Source: Acinetobacter sp. MB5
GTDB taxonomy: Bacteria > Pseudomonadota > Gammaproteobacteria > Pseudomonadales > Moraxellaceae
Assembly: GCF_003261585.1 (NCBI RefSeq)
Contig: NZ_POVU01000001.1
Coordinates: 310,001-374,000 of the forward strand
Reading direction: 5' to 3'
Length of the DNA: 64,000 bases
The stretch's first letter is position 1. Each line of letters starts with the position of its first letter. Of the stretch, positions 17,483-28,164 are shown one piece after another. Below the pieces are notes generated by a model. That model saw only the letters and a program-made list of their open reading frames with translations, was not told the DNA's origin and searched no databases. A program made the position numbers and the translations under genes.

Positions 17483-18199
17483 TTAGTTCTGAACTTGACG
17501 ATGCTGTATCCACAACTGCCGACTTTTTAAGGGTCGATCACCCAAAAGTGCGGTTATCATTTGTCGGTAAAGCTTGGTGAGACATTGTAACTGCTGTGCA
17601 GAAAAATCCCTACCCTGAATATGTGTTTGCATGCTTAAAATTAGCTCGCCTTGCAAACTTGCTGAACTTCGGCTGACGACAGGTAAAAAACCTTCTGTCA
17701 GTTGAAATTGATAATGTGCATTTGGCAGCACATCATTTTGGTTGGCATCTTTCGAAAAATCAATTGCATAGCCTAATTCTTGCAAAAGCACATGCTCAAA
17801 CTGACGCAAAATCTGCTTTAAAACTTCAGGGCGCTGTGCTTCGGCATAGGTATTCAGGTGTTGTAAATTTTGTACTGCAGATGCATATTGCAAAAAACTC
17901 TGCGGCAATGCTTCTTCTAATGGGCATAATCTTAAAATCAATTCATTCAGATAAAAGCCACAAAAAAAGGCATCCCCATGAAAGAAAATCGGCTGTGATT
18001 GAATTTCGAGCTGACTAAAGTTTTTTAATTCTGATTTTCCAGAAGCTTGCAAGCGCAACGGTTGATATTGAGGAGGTGGGTTCTGACGCAATATTCCATC
18101 TATTCGTCCGTATTCCTGACTAAAAATATGAACAATCTGGCTACGTTCACGGTATTTTCGATGATGAATCAAATATCCATGTAGGACTTCATTACGCAT
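17483..18199 (-). CDS. recO: DNA repair protein RecO
   Basis: The 238-residue RecO has an N-terminal OB-fold ([32 protein letters not shown]) and a helical C-terminal part. It loads RecA on SSB-coated DNA with RecR in the RecFOR pathway. The zinc-finger cysteines found in some RecO proteins are absent, as in many gammaproteobacterial forms. It lies between a small lipoprotein gene and pdxJ on the same strand and is probably part of the era-recO-pdxJ operon. Confidence 0.92.
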   Translation of the reverse strand: MRNEVLHGYLIHHRKYRERSQIVHIFSQEYGRIDGILRQNPPPQYQPLRLQASGKSELKNFSQLEIQSQPIFFHGDAFFCGFYLNELILRLCPLEEALPQSFLQYASAVQNLQHLNTYAEAQRPEVLKQILRQFEHVLLQELGYAIDFSKDANQNDVLPNAHYQFQLTEGFLPVVSRSSASLQGELILSMQTHIQGRDFSAQQLQCLTKLYRQMITALLGDRPLKSRQLWIQHRQVQN

Positions 18200-18207
18200 G
18201 GCGTTAT

Positions 18208-18426
18208 TTAATCTTTCTCTTGATCTTTTTGCTTTTCTTGATCGTTGGTTTTGTTTTTATCTTTGTCATCATCCTTATCTGGAGTCACAGCACGCACAAC
18301 GGCGGCTGTGCCCTTGACCACACCTTTGGTGGCCTCATAGGCAATTTTGACGGGAACAGTCACTAAACTTGTAATACACCCCTGTAATAAAACTACAGTT
18401 GCTAAAATGATGCATAGTCGTTTCAT
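18208..18426 (-). CDS. Small lipoprotein
   Basis: The 72-residue product has a signal peptide with lipobox LLQGC (C16), a short hydrophobic middle (VKIAYEATKGVVKGTAAVVRAV) and a highly charged Lys/Asp/Glu tail. It is expected to be acylated at C16 and, with I17 following, sorted to the outer membrane. Its position between era and recO recurs in Acinetobacter. Function is unknown. Confidence 0.8.
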   Translation of the reverse strand: MKRLCIILATVVLLQGCITSLVTVPVKIAYEATKGVVKGTAAVVRAVTPDKDDDKDKNKTNDQEKQKDQEKD

Positions 18427-18450
18427 AACCGCTCCCTCTTAACTCAGCGA

Positions 18451-19476
18451 TTAAATATCACTGTAGCCTAAACTTTTCAGAGCACGTTCATCATCAGACC
18501 AGCCACCTTTGACTTTCACCCAAAGTGTCAGCATGATTTTCTGCTCAAACATTTTTTCCATATCAACACGTGCATCCATACCGATACGTTTCAGTTTTGC
18601 ACCTTTATCACCAATGACAATGGCTTTTTGACCTTGGCGTTCTACAAAAATTGTCGCATCAATATAAGTACATGCAGGCTTTAAACGACCTGTTTTTTCA
18701 TGTACTGTCGGTTCTTCGGTACGGAAAGATTCGATCTGCACAGTCAAATCGTAAGGAAGTTCTTCCCCCAATTGACGCATGATTTTTTCACGGATGATTT
18801 CACTTGCCAAGAAACGCTCTGAACGATCCGTGATCTGGTCTGGTGAATACAATGGTTCAGAAAATGGCAAATAGCTTTCGATCGTATCACGTAAATGATC
18901 AAGGTTTGCACCACGTAATGCAGACACTGGAACAATCTCCGCAAATTTCATCAGCTTGGTACGTTCTTGAATCAAAGGTAACAGTGCTTTTTTATCTTCA
19001 AGCGTATCAACTTTATTGATGACCAAAATGACAGGCATTTGCGCATTTTGTAATTTTTCAAGGACAAGATCATCATTCTGTGTCCATTTTTGTGCATCAA
19101 CCACAAATAGCACAAGATTCACATCACGCAATGCTGAATGTGCAGCACGGTTCATCATTTTATTGATGGCACGGACTTCTTTTTTATGCATCCCAGGGGT
19201 ATCGACATAAACCGCTTGTGACTTTTCACGAGTGTCGATGCCGATAATTTTATGACGTGTTGTTTGTGGCTTACGTGAAGTAATTGATAGTTTTTGTCCT
19301 AGCAAGTGATTCATAAGAGTCGACTTGCCGACATTTGGACGCCCAACAATTGCCACAAAACCACTTCGGAAGTCAGCAGGAAGCGCGGCACTTTGTGAAC
19401 TAAAAAATTGATTAATCAAATCAGAATTTTCAGGGTTCACAGGTTGATCGTCTGGTTGATCAGATGACATCGTCAT
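18451..19476 (-). CDS. era: GTPase Era
   Basis: The 341-residue Era has the G1 loop GRPNVGKST, switch [10 protein letters not shown], the G4 motif NKVD and a C-terminal KH domain ([52 protein letters not shown]). It binds the 3' end of 16S rRNA during 30S maturation. It carries about 40 extra N-terminal residues rich in Asp, Pro and Ser compared with E. coli Era, as other Acinetobacter Era proteins do. Its ATG overlaps the rnc stop by four bases. Confidence 0.96.
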   Translation of the reverse strand: MTMSSDQPDDQPVNPENSDLINQFFSSQSAALPADFRSGFVAIVGRPNVGKSTLMNHLLGQKLSITSRKPQTTRHKIIGIDTREKSQAVYVDTPGMHKKEVRAINKMMNRAAHSALRDVNLVLFVVDAQKWTQNDDLVLEKLQNAQMPVILVINKVDTLEDKKALLPLIQERTKLMKFAEIVPVSALRGANLDHLRDTIESYLPFSEPLYSPDQITDRSERFLASEIIREKIMRQLGEELPYDLTVQIESFRTEEPTVHEKTGRLKPACTYIDATIFVERQGQKAIVIGDKGAKLKRIGMDARVDMEKMFEQKIMLTLWVKVKGGWSDDERALKSLGYSDI

Positions 19477-20174
19477 GCTGTTTTTTGCTCCAATAATTTT
19501 AAAATTTCAGCCGCCGCAGACTGCTCTGCAAAACGTCGACTGCTACCTTCGCCCTGTGTTATTGGAAAATCTTCCACTTTGCACACTACTTTGAAGTGCT
19601 GATTCGGTGCATCACCTTGAATATCAGTCACTTCATACACAGGTAAAGGTTTTTTGTGTGCTTGTAAATATTCTTGTAAACGAGATTTTGGATCTTTCAG
19701 TTGGTCAGTTGGTTCAATATGACTAAAATAAGGTGCATACCATTTTAAAACGATTTTCTTCAGTACTTCCAAATCAGTACAATCCAGATAAATTGCACCA
19801 ATAATGGCTTCAACTGTATCGGCTAAAATAGATTCACGGTGATGTCCACCTGATTTTAACTCGCCTGTACTCATAATCATATACTGGCTGAGCTTCAAAT
19901 CATTGGCGATTTTTCCCAAAGCTTCTTGTCTGACCAACGTCGCACGCATACGCGTTAGGCGTCCCTCATTTTCATGCGGATATGCATGATATAAATAATG
20001 TGCAATCATCATTCCTAACAATGAATCGCCTAGAAACTCTAGGCGCTCATAATTATATTTGTGACTCACTGATCGGTGAGTTAAAGCAAGCTGTAATAAT
20101 TCAGGTTGTTTAAACTCATAACCGATTTGTTGAGCTAAGCGGAAATTACTTAGCTTGGACTGTCCTTTGATCAA
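19473..20174 (-). CDS. rnc: Ribonuclease III
   Basis: The 233-residue RNase III has the signature [13 protein letters not shown] with catalytic acidic residues, the downstream [14 protein letters not shown] active-site segment, and a C-terminal dsRNA-binding domain ending [21 protein letters not shown]. It processes rRNA precursors and structured mRNAs. It overlaps the preceding DUF4845 gene by 29 bp and era by four, so all three are translated from one mRNA. Confidence 0.96.
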   Translation of the reverse strand: MIKGQSKLSNFRLAQQIGYEFKQPELLQLALTHRSVSHKYNYERLEFLGDSLLGMMIAHYLYHAYPHENEGRLTRMRATLVRQEALGKIANDLKLSQYMIMSTGELKSGGHHRESILADTVEAIIGAIYLDCTDLEVLKKIVLKWYAPYFSHIEPTDQLKDPKSRLQEYLQAHKKPLPVYEVTDIQGDAPNQHFKVVCKVEDFPITQGEGSSRRFAEQSAAAEILKLLEQKTA

Positions 20175-20520
20175 AATTCTTCTCGAAGCTTAAAACTAAA
20201 TCAATATTGAATAACAAATGGCTACGTACCTCGTAGCTTTTCGCCACATGTAATTGTCCACCATCATTCGACACTTTGGCAATATCTTCGATCTTGAGAT
20301 CATCGATATTGTTCATTGATAAACGCTCTTCCATAGCCGAGTTGAATTTAGCAGAAGTTAAAGCAGGATTTTCATCTAAAACTGACTTTATCTGCTTATT
20401 AATGACATAGTCATCCCAATAAGCAGGCCAAATTACCACTGCCACTTTTAACACAATCGATAAAATAATCAGCACTAACAAAAAAGTGCTATACGATACC
20501 CCACGTTGAGACTTTTGCAT
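20146..20520 (-). CDS. DUF4845 membrane-anchored protein
   Basis: The 124-residue protein has one N-terminal membrane helix (YSTFLLVLIILSIVLKVAVVIW) after a short basic QKSQRGVS leader, pilin-like in outline, and a periplasmic remainder. DUF4845 proteins are consistently encoded between lepB and rnc in gammaproteobacteria. Function is not established. It lies 21 bp after lepB and overlaps rnc. Confidence 0.85.
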   Translation of the reverse strand: MQKSQRGVSYSTFLLVLIILSIVLKVAVVIWPAYWDDYVINKQIKSVLDENPALTSAKFNSAMEERLSMNNIDDLKIEDIAKVSNDGGQLHVAKSYEVRSHLLFNIDLVLSFEKNFDQRTVQAK

Positions 20521-20541
20521 TGTTATTGTCCAGTTTGATTT

Positions 20542-21405
20542 TTAATCAATTTTACCATTTCGGTAAAAACTTGGAAGATGTAAACCTGGTTCTTTATGCA
20601 TCCAGACATAAAAAGCACGACCTGTTAAATTTTCCTCAGGTACGAAGCCCCAAAAACGGCTGTCTGCACTTTCATCACGGTTATCCCCCATAGCAAAATA
20701 ATGTCCTTGAGGAACAGTCACTTCCCAAGCCTTACCATCATTTTGTACAAAGGTTTTATTCACATTTGCAACAAAAGGAATTGCGCTAGCTTGGTTCGCA
20801 CTCATTGCATAATTGTATTGCTCTACTAAAGGATCACGCCCTTCAAGATGACGAACCAAATGCTTGTGTGTCCCTAACGTTTCGTAGGTATATTGTGTTT
20901 GGAAAGAAGAAAGTTGATCTTTTTCACGTGTGAATTTAGTGACAGTTGTCGCTACAGCATGACCATTGATAAACAATTTACCATCATGATAAGCAACATG
21001 ATCACCAGGTAAACCCACCACACGCTTAATATAACTAATACTTGGTTGTAGTGGATAGCGGAATACAATCACATCACCGCGTTGTGGTTCACCTACATTA
21101 ATCACTTTTTTATTAATTAAAGGTAGGCGAACACCATAATCAAACTTATTTACCAAAATAAAGTCACCAGTTTCCAAGGTTGGAACCATGGAGTCTGATG
21201 GAATATTAAATGGTTCAAATAAGAATGAACGTAAAATCAACACGACAGCAAGTACAGGCCAAAAGTCATATGCCCATGTGATGATGAAATGCTCATTCCC
21301 TCTTCCTTTGTTCGCTCTCTGTTTTAATTTAACTTTGTCGAGTAACCAGACAAAGAACAAAATCAAGGTAACGGGAACGAGGATCAAATTAAAATCAAAA
21401 TCCAT
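20542..21405 (-). CDS. lepB: Signal peptidase I
   Basis: The 287-residue inner-membrane serine protease has two N-terminal helices, the catalytic serine in FNIPSDSMVPTLETGD, the catalytic lysine in SYIKRVVGLPGD, and the conserved GDNRDESADSRFWG box near the C-terminus. It removes signal peptides from secreted proteins. It lies 19 bp downstream of lepA, the usual lepA-lepB operon. Confidence 0.96.
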   Translation of the reverse strand: MDFDFNLILVPVTLILFFVWLLDKVKLKQRANKGRGNEHFIITWAYDFWPVLAVVLILRSFLFEPFNIPSDSMVPTLETGDFILVNKFDYGVRLPLINKKVINVGEPQRGDVIVFRYPLQPSISYIKRVVGLPGDHVAYHDGKLFINGHAVATTVTKFTREKDQLSSFQTQYTYETLGTHKHLVRHLEGRDPLVEQYNYAMSANQASAIPFVANVNKTFVQNDGKAWEVTVPQGHYFAMGDNRDESADSRFWGFVPEENLTGRAFYVWMHKEPGLHLPSFYRNGKID

Positions 21406-21424
21406 GGACTTTTCCTAAAGACAC

Positions 21425-23245
21425 TTACTTTTTATCAACTTGTAAAACGGCTAAGAAGGCTTCTTGTGGGATTTCAACACTACCCACTTGCTTCATACGT
21501 TTTTTACCTTCTTTTTGTTTCGCAAGCAATTTTTTCTTACGGGATACGTCACCACCATAACATTTTGCCAACACATTCTTACGCATTGCTTTCACAGTTG
21601 AACGCGCAATGATCTGTGCACCAATTGCAGCTTGAATGGCAACATCAAACATTTGACGTGGAATCAACTCTTTCATTTTTTCAACGAGAGCATTACCACG
21701 GTAACGTGCATCATTACGGTGACAAATCATGGCCAAAGCATCAACTTTATCACCATTAATCAAGACATCAACTTTAACCAAGCTTGCACTTTCAAAACGT
21801 GCAAAGTTGTAGTCTAAAGATGCAAAACCACGTGAACATGATTTCAAGCGGTCAAAGAAGTCCATAACCACTTCAGCCATTGGAATATCAAAGGTAATTG
21901 AAACCTGATTCCCCAAGAATTTCATATCTTTTTGAACACCACGACGTTCAATACATAGCGTCATGACGTTACCCAAATATTCTTGAGGAACTAGGATATG
22001 ACACTCAGCAATTGGCTCGCGCAAGTCTTCAACAGTTGAACCATCTGGCATTTTAGATGGGCTATCGATATAAATCGTTTCGCCTGCTTTGGTCACAGCT
22101 TCATAAATTACGGTAGGTGCTGAAGTAATGAGGTCTAAATCATACTCACGTTCTAAACGCTCTTGTACGATTTCCATGTGTAACATGCCTAAGAAGCCAC
22201 AACGGAAACCAAAACCTAAAGCATCTGAACTTTCAGGTTCAAAGAACAAAGCTGAGTCATTGATTTGAAGTTTTTGTAAAGCTTCACGGAACGGTTCAAA
22301 ATCACTTGAATCGATTGGGAACAAACCTGCATAAACCTGAGGTTTTACCTTTTTAAAACCAGGTAAAGTTGCTACTTCTGGAGTCGATGCGAGTGTAATG
22401 GTATCACCCACTGGTGCACCAAAAATATCTTTAATCCCTGCGATGACGAAGCCTACTTCACCCGCTTCAAGCATATCTGTTTCAGTATGTTTGGGATTAA
22501 AAATACCGACTGATGTTACAGGGTGAACTTGACCTGTCGATTTGACTAGCATACGGTCACCCTTACGGATACGACCTTGCTTGATACGAACAAGTGACAC
22601 AACACCCAAGTAGTTATCAAACCATGAGTCAACAATTAAAGCTTGTAGTGGCGCATCACGCTCACCTTCAGGTGCAGGAATCACGTCAACGAGACGCTCC
22701 AATACACCTTCAACCCCTAAGCCTGTTTTTGCTGAACAGGTTGGTGCATCAGTCGCTTCAATCCCGATAATTTCTTCAATCTCGTGAATGACACGCTCAG
22801 GTTCAGCTTGCGGTAAATCAATTTTATTGAGAATAGGGAGAACTTCTAGACCTTGCTCAATTGCGGTATAGCAGTTTGCAACAGACTGAGCTTCAACGCC
22901 TTGCGCCGCATCAACCACCAGCAATGCACCTTCACATGCAGCCAAAGAACGTGAAACTTCATAAGAGAAGTCGACGTGTCCTGGCGTGTCAATGAAGTTC
23001 AGCTGGTATTCTTGACCATTTGGATGCGTATAGTACAGTGTTACAGAAGCCGCTTTAATGGTAATCCCACGTTCACGCTCAAGCTCCATCGAGTCTAAGA
23101 CTTGAGCCTGCATTTCACGCTCTTGTAATCCGCCACACATTTGAATGAAACGGTCTGCCAAAGTCGACTTACCATGGTCAATATGTGCAATGATACTGAA
23201 GTTGCGGATGTTTTTGATATCAACAGATTTTTTAGCTTGCGCCAT
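21425..23245 (-). CDS. lepA: Elongation factor 4 (LepA)
   Basis: The 606-residue translational GTPase has [13 protein letters not shown] (G1), RGITIKA (G2), DTPGHVDF (G3) and NKIDLP (G4), EF-G-like domains II, III and V, and the LepA-specific C-terminal domain ending [24 protein letters not shown]. It acts on stalled or mis-translocated ribosomes and in initiation. It heads the operon lepA-lepB-DUF4845-rnc-era. Confidence 0.97.
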   Translation of the reverse strand: MAQAKKSVDIKNIRNFSIIAHIDHGKSTLADRFIQMCGGLQEREMQAQVLDSMELERERGITIKAASVTLYYTHPNGQEYQLNFIDTPGHVDFSYEVSRSLAACEGALLVVDAAQGVEAQSVANCYTAIEQGLEVLPILNKIDLPQAEPERVIHEIEEIIGIEATDAPTCSAKTGLGVEGVLERLVDVIPAPEGERDAPLQALIVDSWFDNYLGVVSLVRIKQGRIRKGDRMLVKSTGQVHPVTSVGIFNPKHTETDMLEAGEVGFVIAGIKDIFGAPVGDTITLASTPEVATLPGFKKVKPQVYAGLFPIDSSDFEPFREALQKLQINDSALFFEPESSDALGFGFRCGFLGMLHMEIVQERLEREYDLDLITSAPTVIYEAVTKAGETIYIDSPSKMPDGSTVEDLREPIAECHILVPQEYLGNVMTLCIERRGVQKDMKFLGNQVSITFDIPMAEVVMDFFDRLKSCSRGFASLDYNFARFESASLVKVDVLINGDKVDALAMICHRNDARYRGNALVEKMKELIPRQMFDVAIQAAIGAQIIARSTVKAMRKNVLAKCYGGDVSRKKKLLAKQKEGKKRMKQVGSVEIPQEAFLAVLQVDKK

Positions 23246-23393
23246 GGGCTACCTTAAGAAATTGAAAATCGCTATGTACGCTAAAAATCATGTTGTACAC
23301 AGCACAAACTGTTAACGAAATTGCGAGGATTATAGCAGATGGATATTTTAAAGTATCCATTATTTAAACGGACAGCGTTGATTCGCTGAAAAA

Positions 23394-23849
23394 TTAAGAA
23401 GCTTCAGTTTTATCTGAAAAATCATAAGGATTAATTTCTGGGTCAAGCGGTTGGTACGCATTTAAAAATGTTGGAGACATCCGCTTTGGACGACCTGTAG
23501 AAATTTCGATACACGTCCATTTGGTTTTAGCCAGAAAAACAACTGCCTGATCACTTGGTCTAAAAAACGCATATTCGCGAAATGAATACATCGGACTGAG
23601 ATCAGAAAACCACGTTCTTAAAATCAGCTCTTCACCCGCTAAAACTGCCTTACGATATTGCATTTGATGCTCAACAGCGACCATTGCATGTTTCATTTGA
23701 ATATATTGCTCTAGTCCTACGCCTAAAGCCGCAATATGAGCATGAGCAACATCTTGCATCCAACTGACATACACCACGTTATTCACATGCCCAAGCAAGT
23801 CAATGTGTTCAGGTTGAACCTGTATCGGCAAATCAAAAAAAGTGGTCAT
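23394..23849 (-). CDS. Acyl-CoA thioesterase (4HBT family)
   Basis: The 151-residue hotdog-fold protein carries the 4-hydroxybenzoyl-CoA thioesterase-like active-site segment EHIDLLGHVNNVVYVSWMQD, with the aspartate and HVNN. Such enzymes hydrolyse acyl-CoA or acyl-ACP thioesters; substrate is not predictable here. The start at 23849 drops five residues of a longer frame and begins MTTFFDLPIQV. It diverges from the downstream glycosylase-like gene with about 80 bp between starts. Confidence 0.82.
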   Translation of the reverse strand: MTTFFDLPIQVQPEHIDLLGHVNNVVYVSWMQDVAHAHIAALGVGLEQYIQMKHAMVAVEHQMQYRKAVLAGEELILRTWFSDLSPMYSFREYAFFRPSDQAVVFLAKTKWTCIEISTGRPKRMSPTFLNAYQPLDPEINPYDFSDKTEAS

Positions 23850-23926
23850 ATCCCTTATCATCATTTTTTATCAAAGCCGCTATTTTGCTACACTGTTTAT
23901 GGCTTCTGCAAGAATTGAACAAAATC

Positions 23927-24517
23927 ATGTCTATCTCTGTGACTGAAACACATCCTTTAACACCTTTTCTGCCTCAACAAGCCAAGTTATTGATGCTTGG
24001 CAGTTTTCCACCGCCACAAAATAAATGGAAAATGCAGTTCTACTACCCAAATTTTCAAAACGATATGTGGCGAATTATGGGAATCTGCTTTTTTAACGAT
24101 AAAAATCATTTTCTAGATCTCGCCAATAAAAATTTCTTTCAGCAGCAGATTGAAGATTTTCTCAATGAAAAAGGCATCGCCATTTTTGATGCAGCTTGTG
24201 AAGTCATACGACTCAAGGGCAATGCTTCAGATCAGTTTTTACAGGTTGTACAAGCAACCGACTTATCTGTTTTGCTCAAGCAAATCCCTGAATGTCATAG
24301 CATCATGACCACCGGTGACAAAGCCACAGATACATTGATGACCAATTTCCCGAAAGACATTGTTAAGCCTCAATTTAACCAGCCGAGTCAGGTCAATTTT
24401 CTTGATAGGTCATTAAATTTATATCGACTACCTTCTAGTTCACGCGCATATCCGCTTGCTTTAGAGAAGAAAGCTGAAATTTATGCTGATTTTTTCAACA
24501 AAATTGGTTTAATTTAA
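23927..24517 (+). CDS. Uracil-DNA glycosylase superfamily protein
   Basis: The 196-residue protein shows the superfamily N-terminal motif LLMLGSFPPPQNKWKMQFYYPN and a central GIAIFDAACEVIRLKGNASD. The end has RLPSSSRAYPLALEKKAEIYADFF, a common C-terminal pattern of MUG/UDG-like proteins. The canonical catalytic motifs of family 1 UDG are not evident, so the DNA substrate and even glycosylase activity are uncertain. The start at 23927 is chosen because upstream residues overlap the divergent promoter. A shared terminator with gltL follows. Confidence 0.7.
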   Translation: MSISVTETHPLTPFLPQQAKLLMLGSFPPPQNKWKMQFYYPNFQNDMWRIMGICFFNDKNHFLDLANKNFFQQQIEDFLNEKGIAIFDAACEVIRLKGNASDQFLQVVQATDLSVLLKQIPECHSIMTTGDKATDTLMTNFPKDIVKPQFNQPSQVNFLDRSLNLYRLPSSSRAYPLALEKKAEIYADFFNKIGLI

Positions 24518-24534
24518 ATCTACTGCACATTAAA

Positions 24535-24566
24535 AAACCACAATACATTTTCACATATTGTGGTTT
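24535..24566. terminator. Bidirectional terminator between the glycosylase-like gene and gltL
   Basis: AAACCACAATA (24535-24545) pairs with TATTGTGGTTT (24556-24566), with a ten-base loop and A/T tracts at the ends. It lies between converging genes. Confidence 0.85.
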
Positions 24567-24587
24567 CTTCCCCATCAAGCTTTCAGC

Positions 24588-25331
24588 TTAGTGAACAGCT
24601 TGAATTTTATCTAGAAACTGTTTGGCACGTTCATGGCGTGCATCCAGATTCCCAAAGAACTCAGATGTAGCACAGTCTTCCAGAATCTGACCCTGATCCA
24701 TAAAAATCAAACGATTGGAGACTTTTTTAGCGAAGCCCATTTCATGGGTAACACACATCATGGTCATGCCTTCATTGGCAAGCTGCACCATGACATCAAG
24801 AACTTCACCCACCATTTCAGGGTCAAGTGCTGACGTTGGTTCATCAAACAACATACAGATTGGATCCATACATAAACCACGTGCAATTGCGACACGTTGT
24901 TGCTGACCACCCGAAAGCTGACCTGGAAATTTGTCTTTATGTGCCAATAAGCCTACACGTTCAAGGTACTGAGTGGCTTTGGCACGTGCATCAGCGATAT
25001 TGCGCTTAAGGACTTTGACTTGTGCAATCGTCAAGTTTTCTAACACAGTCATGTGCGGAAACAACTCAAAGTGCTGAAAGACCATTCCCACACGTGAACG
25101 GAATTGAGCAAGATTCGTTTTTGGGTCTTTGAGTGAAACACCATCAACAATAATGTCGCCTTTTTGGAATGGCTCAAGCGCATTCACCGTTTTAATCAGT
25201 GTTGATTTTCCTGAACCCGAAGGCCCACAAACCACCACAACATCCCCTTTTTCAATTGTCGTTGTACAGTCAGTTAAAACTTGGAAATCACCATACCATT
25301 TAGAGATATGTTGAATGTCGATCATAGGCAT
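24588..25331 (-). CDS. gltL: Glutamate/aspartate ABC transporter ATPase
   Basis: The 247-residue polar-amino-acid-type ABC ATPase has Walker [10 protein letters not shown], signature [15 protein letters not shown], Walker [15 protein letters not shown] and the H-loop [11 protein letters not shown]. It powers uptake through the two permeases encoded upstream. AGGAGA lies upstream of the ATG at 25331; the longer frame adds 34 unrelated residues. It is last in the gltIJKL operon. Confidence 0.93.
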   Translation of the reverse strand: MPMIDIQHISKWYGDFQVLTDCTTTIEKGDVVVVCGPSGSGKSTLIKTVNALEPFQKGDIIVDGVSLKDPKTNLAQFRSRVGMVFQHFELFPHMTVLENLTIAQVKVLKRNIADARAKATQYLERVGLLAHKDKFPGQLSGGQQQRVAIARGLCMDPICMLFDEPTSALDPEMVGEVLDVMVQLANEGMTMMCVTHEMGFAKKVSNRLIFMDQGQILEDCATSEFFGNLDARHERAKQFLDKIQAVH

Positions 25332-25347
25332 TTTGCTATCTCCTGAA

Positions 25348-26025
25348 TTAGCGAATAATGGCAATTTTTTCTTGTAAGCGTTTGACGAGTTTGGACAAGC
25401 AGAATGATGTACAGAAGTACACAATAGCCACAATCAAATAGAAAGTTGCTTTGGTTTCTGGCCCATAAGTATTGGCAAGTGTGTCTGCATTACCCAAGAA
25501 ATCAGGTGCACTAATCACATAAACCAATGACACGTCTTGGAACAAGATAATGGTTTGAGTTAGCAAAACTGGAATCATATTGCGAAAAGCTTGTGGCAAG
25601 ACAACATAACGCATGGACTGCCCATAGGTAAAACCCAGTGCATAACCCGCAAATACCTGTCCTTTAGAAACTGACTGAATCCCCGAACGTACAATTTCCG
25701 AAAAGAATGCAGCTTCAAAAACTGCAAAAGTCACCACGCTCGAAAAGAGTGGCCCATAATAAGTATCCGACTGAAAATCAAAAACTTTTGGCAATAAAAA
25801 GTAAAAGATAAAAATAACCTGAATCAGTGGAATACCACGAAAGCAGTCGACATACAGCTTAGCGAAATTACGAGCAAACCAGTTATTAGATAAGCGCATC
25901 ATCGCAAGTGGTGTACCAATCATGATACCGCCAACCATCGCAAGTATTGATACAGTCAGGGTAAATCCCAAACCTTTTAGCAAGGCCTGGGTCACATCAG
26001 GATGTTGTAATAAGCTAAAGTCCAT
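25348..26025 (-). CDS. gltK: Glutamate/aspartate ABC permease GltK
   Basis: The 225-residue permease is of the HisM/GltK family, with about five membrane helices and the EAA loop in [33 protein letters not shown]. It pairs with GltJ in the inner membrane. One base separates it from gltJ, and 16 bases separate it from gltL. Confidence 0.92.
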   Translation of the reverse strand: MDFSLLQHPDVTQALLKGLGFTLTVSILAMVGGIMIGTPLAMMRLSNNWFARNFAKLYVDCFRGIPLIQVIFIFYFLLPKVFDFQSDTYYGPLFSSVVTFAVFEAAFFSEIVRSGIQSVSKGQVFAGYALGFTYGQSMRYVVLPQAFRNMIPVLLTQTIILFQDVSLVYVISAPDFLGNADTLANTYGPETKATFYLIVAIVYFCTSFCLSKLVKRLQEKIAIIR

Positions 26026-26026
26026 C

Positions 26027-26869
26027 TTATTTACCTCCTGAGCCTAGACCTGGCACAGACATGCGTTTTTCAATCCATGCCATAAATGCCTTAATGCTAT
26101 AGGTAATAATCAGATAAACAGGCGTTGATAAGATCAAAATGACGATATCTTGTGAGGTTTCTTCACGCATGGTTTTGGTATAGGCAAAGAAATTTAAGAC
26201 ACTTAAGGCATATAACACCGCTGAGTTTTTGAAAATGTTCATTGACTCAGAGGTAATAGTTGGCCAAACAATACGATAAGCAACAGGCAGAATCACATAA
26301 CGGTAACTTTGTGCTGTGGTAAAACCCATTGCAGAAGCTGCAAATTTTTGACCACGTGGCACAGTTAAAATACCTGCACGAATTTGTTCAGACACACGTG
26401 CAGCCGTATACAAACCTAACGCCATCACACCAATACTGGCTGGGTTCTGATTCAGTAAATTTTTCCACCAACCACCTGCAACCACTTCACCACTGCCCGC
26501 ACTTAAGCTTTGCGGTAAAAATTCGGGAAAGACAAATGCCCAGAAAAAAAGCTGAACAATTAACGGGATATTACGAAAAATTTCGACATAAAGATTGCCA
26601 ATCATGGCAAGTGGCTTATTGGGTAAAGTTCGTATTACACCGAGTAATGACCCCAATAAAAATGCAATAACAAATGACAGTAAGGCCGTCCAGACCATGG
26701 TAACGACCCCGTTACCTAACATTTGCAACCACGTTGGTGCTTCAGCAAATTGTGAATAACTTGCACCACCAATATGCTGGCAGATTTTTTCAGCCCAAAG
26801 TGCTTTATCTGTACCATATTCATTTGATGCTGAACAAAAAGTTGTCCAATTTAATGAGCCAAGAGACAT
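26027..26869 (-). CDS. gltJ: Glutamate/aspartate ABC permease GltJ
   Basis: The 280-residue permease has a longer N-terminal soluble loop (DKALWAEKICQHIGGASYSQFAEAP), which is typical of GltJ, and the EAA motif in RGQKFAASAMGFTTAQSYRYVILPVAYRIVWP. It forms the channel heterodimer with GltK. A hairpin lies between gltI and this gene. Confidence 0.92.
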   Translation of the reverse strand: MSLGSLNWTTFCSASNEYGTDKALWAEKICQHIGGASYSQFAEAPTWLQMLGNGVVTMVWTALLSFVIAFLLGSLLGVIRTLPNKPLAMIGNLYVEIFRNIPLIVQLFFWAFVFPEFLPQSLSAGSGEVVAGGWWKNLLNQNPASIGVMALGLYTAARVSEQIRAGILTVPRGQKFAASAMGFTTAQSYRYVILPVAYRIVWPTITSESMNIFKNSAVLYALSVLNFFAYTKTMREETSQDIVILILSTPVYLIITYSIKAFMAWIEKRMSVPGLGSGGK

Positions 26870-26894
26870 ACATTCCCCTTATAAAAATTATAAG

Positions 26895-26925
26895 CTGATC
26901 ACCCAAAACCAAGTTGAGTGATCAG
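26895..26925 (-). other. Hairpin in the gltI-gltJ gap
   Basis: CTGATCAC (26895-26902) pairs with GTGATCAG (26918-26925). There is no T-run. Such structures after binding-protein genes commonly protect the 5' message and give more binding protein than permease. Confidence 0.5.
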
Positions 26926-26944
26926 TGCATCCTGTTATGGCAAT

Positions 26945-27838
26945 TTAAATTCCTGCATCAGTAGGACGAGCTTTTAATTTTTTAAGAGAAGTACTTGATG
27001 CCATATTTAGGTTGGCATTTTTAGGTGGGATTGGAGACTGGAACCATTTTTTGTAGAGTTTATCCATTTGACCAGTTTTCCACATGCCTGTGACTACTTT
27101 GTCTGCTACTGCTTTAAATTTCGGGTCATCCTTTGGCAACATAATACCGTAAGGTTCAGATGATAAAACAGGCCCAACAATTGCAAATGATTTAGGATTT
27201 GAAGATTTTGCAATCAATCCAGCCAAGATGTTGTCGTCCATAACGAAAGCCGCTGCACGACCAGAGGCCAACATTGCAAAAGAGTCAGCATGGTCTTTAC
27301 CGTAAACATTTTGCACGTTTACAGACTGACCTTTTTCATTCATTTTGATGTATTTATCTGATGTTGTACCTTGCGTAGTAACTACAGCTTTACCGTTCAG
27401 ATCACCAATTTTATTAATGTGAGAACCCGCTTTAACCGCCATACGCACTTCTGTTGCGTAATAGTTTGTTGAGAAACTCACCTGTTGCTGACGTTGTAAA
27501 GAGTTGGTCGTTGTACCACACTCCATGTCAATATTGCCTGCCAACAACTCAGGAATACGGGTTGAAGATGTTACAGCCTTATACTCAACCTTAAGGTTTG
27601 GCATTTTTAATTCTTTTTTGATTTCATTTGCAACATTGTTACAAATATCAATCGCGTAACCGACTGGTTTTCCTGCTACAACATAAGAAATCGGATCTGA
27701 AGATTCACGATGACCAATCACAATTTTACCAGTCGCTTTAATTTTCGCTAAAGTATCTGCTGCTTGAACTTGGCTCGCTCCCCCCATCATACAAAGCATT
27801 AAGGTTGAGGTAAGTGCTGATTTAGTAGAAAGTTTCAT
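26945..27838 (-). CDS. gltI: Glutamate/aspartate-binding periplasmic protein
   Basis: The 297-residue protein has a signal peptide (ASQVQAADTL) and a type II periplasmic binding fold with the family signature GKIVIGHRESSDPISYV and GYAIDICNNVANEIK near the start. The ligand class follows from matching permeases. The C-terminus NLNMASSTSLKKLKARPTDAGI fits GltI. It is the first gene of gltIJKL; the promoter should lie just above 27838. Confidence 0.92.
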   Translation of the reverse strand: MKLSTKSALTSTLMLCMMGGASQVQAADTLAKIKATGKIVIGHRESSDPISYVVAGKPVGYAIDICNNVANEIKKELKMPNLKVEYKAVTSSTRIPELLAGNIDMECGTTTNSLQRQQQVSFSTNYYATEVRMAVKAGSHINKIGDLNGKAVVTTQGTTSDKYIKMNEKGQSVNVQNVYGKDHADSFAMLASGRAAAFVMDDNILAGLIAKSSNPKSFAIVGPVLSSEPYGIMLPKDDPKFKAVADKVVTGMWKTGQMDKLYKKWFQSPIPPKNANLNMASSTSLKKLKARPTDAGI

Positions 27839-28164
27839 TATTCATTCCTGTGATTAATTATTTGTTTTAGCGTTGGTTTATCGAATTGATCGACTTGGCT
27901 AAATACCTACATATCCCTAGCAAATATCAAGCCAATTACATTAGTAATTATTTAATTGAAATTACTAATCTTATTTTTATACCCAATTTGGTGCACAGTG
28001 TGAACCAAAATATTGCAGCATTAGACTTTAGTCTAATTATTTTATTTATGTTGATTTTTCCTTATTAAAAACAATAAGGTAATTTTCATGTAATTCTTCT
28101 TATATTTGAAATAAAAAAGAGAGCCTTATACTGTTGATAGTGCTCTCTTTCACAACCAATCAGA
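27839..28164. other. 326-bp intergenic region between gltI and tmk
   Basis: The region is AT-rich. It holds the leftward gltI promoter region and, at its right end, the tmk terminator. The small frame at 27886-28068 is low-complexity and hydrophobic with no ribosome site; I see no gene. Confidence 0.6.
28113..28150 (-). terminator. Terminator of the pabC-mltG-tmk operon
   Basis: AAAGAGAGC (28116-28124) pairs with GCTCTCTTT (28142-28150) around a 17-base loop. On the minus strand T residues follow. Confidence 0.7.

Noticed and set aside
27886..28068. 60-codon frame between gltI and tmk
   Set aside because: AT-driven hydrophobic composition, no ribosome site and it overlaps the gltI promoter region.
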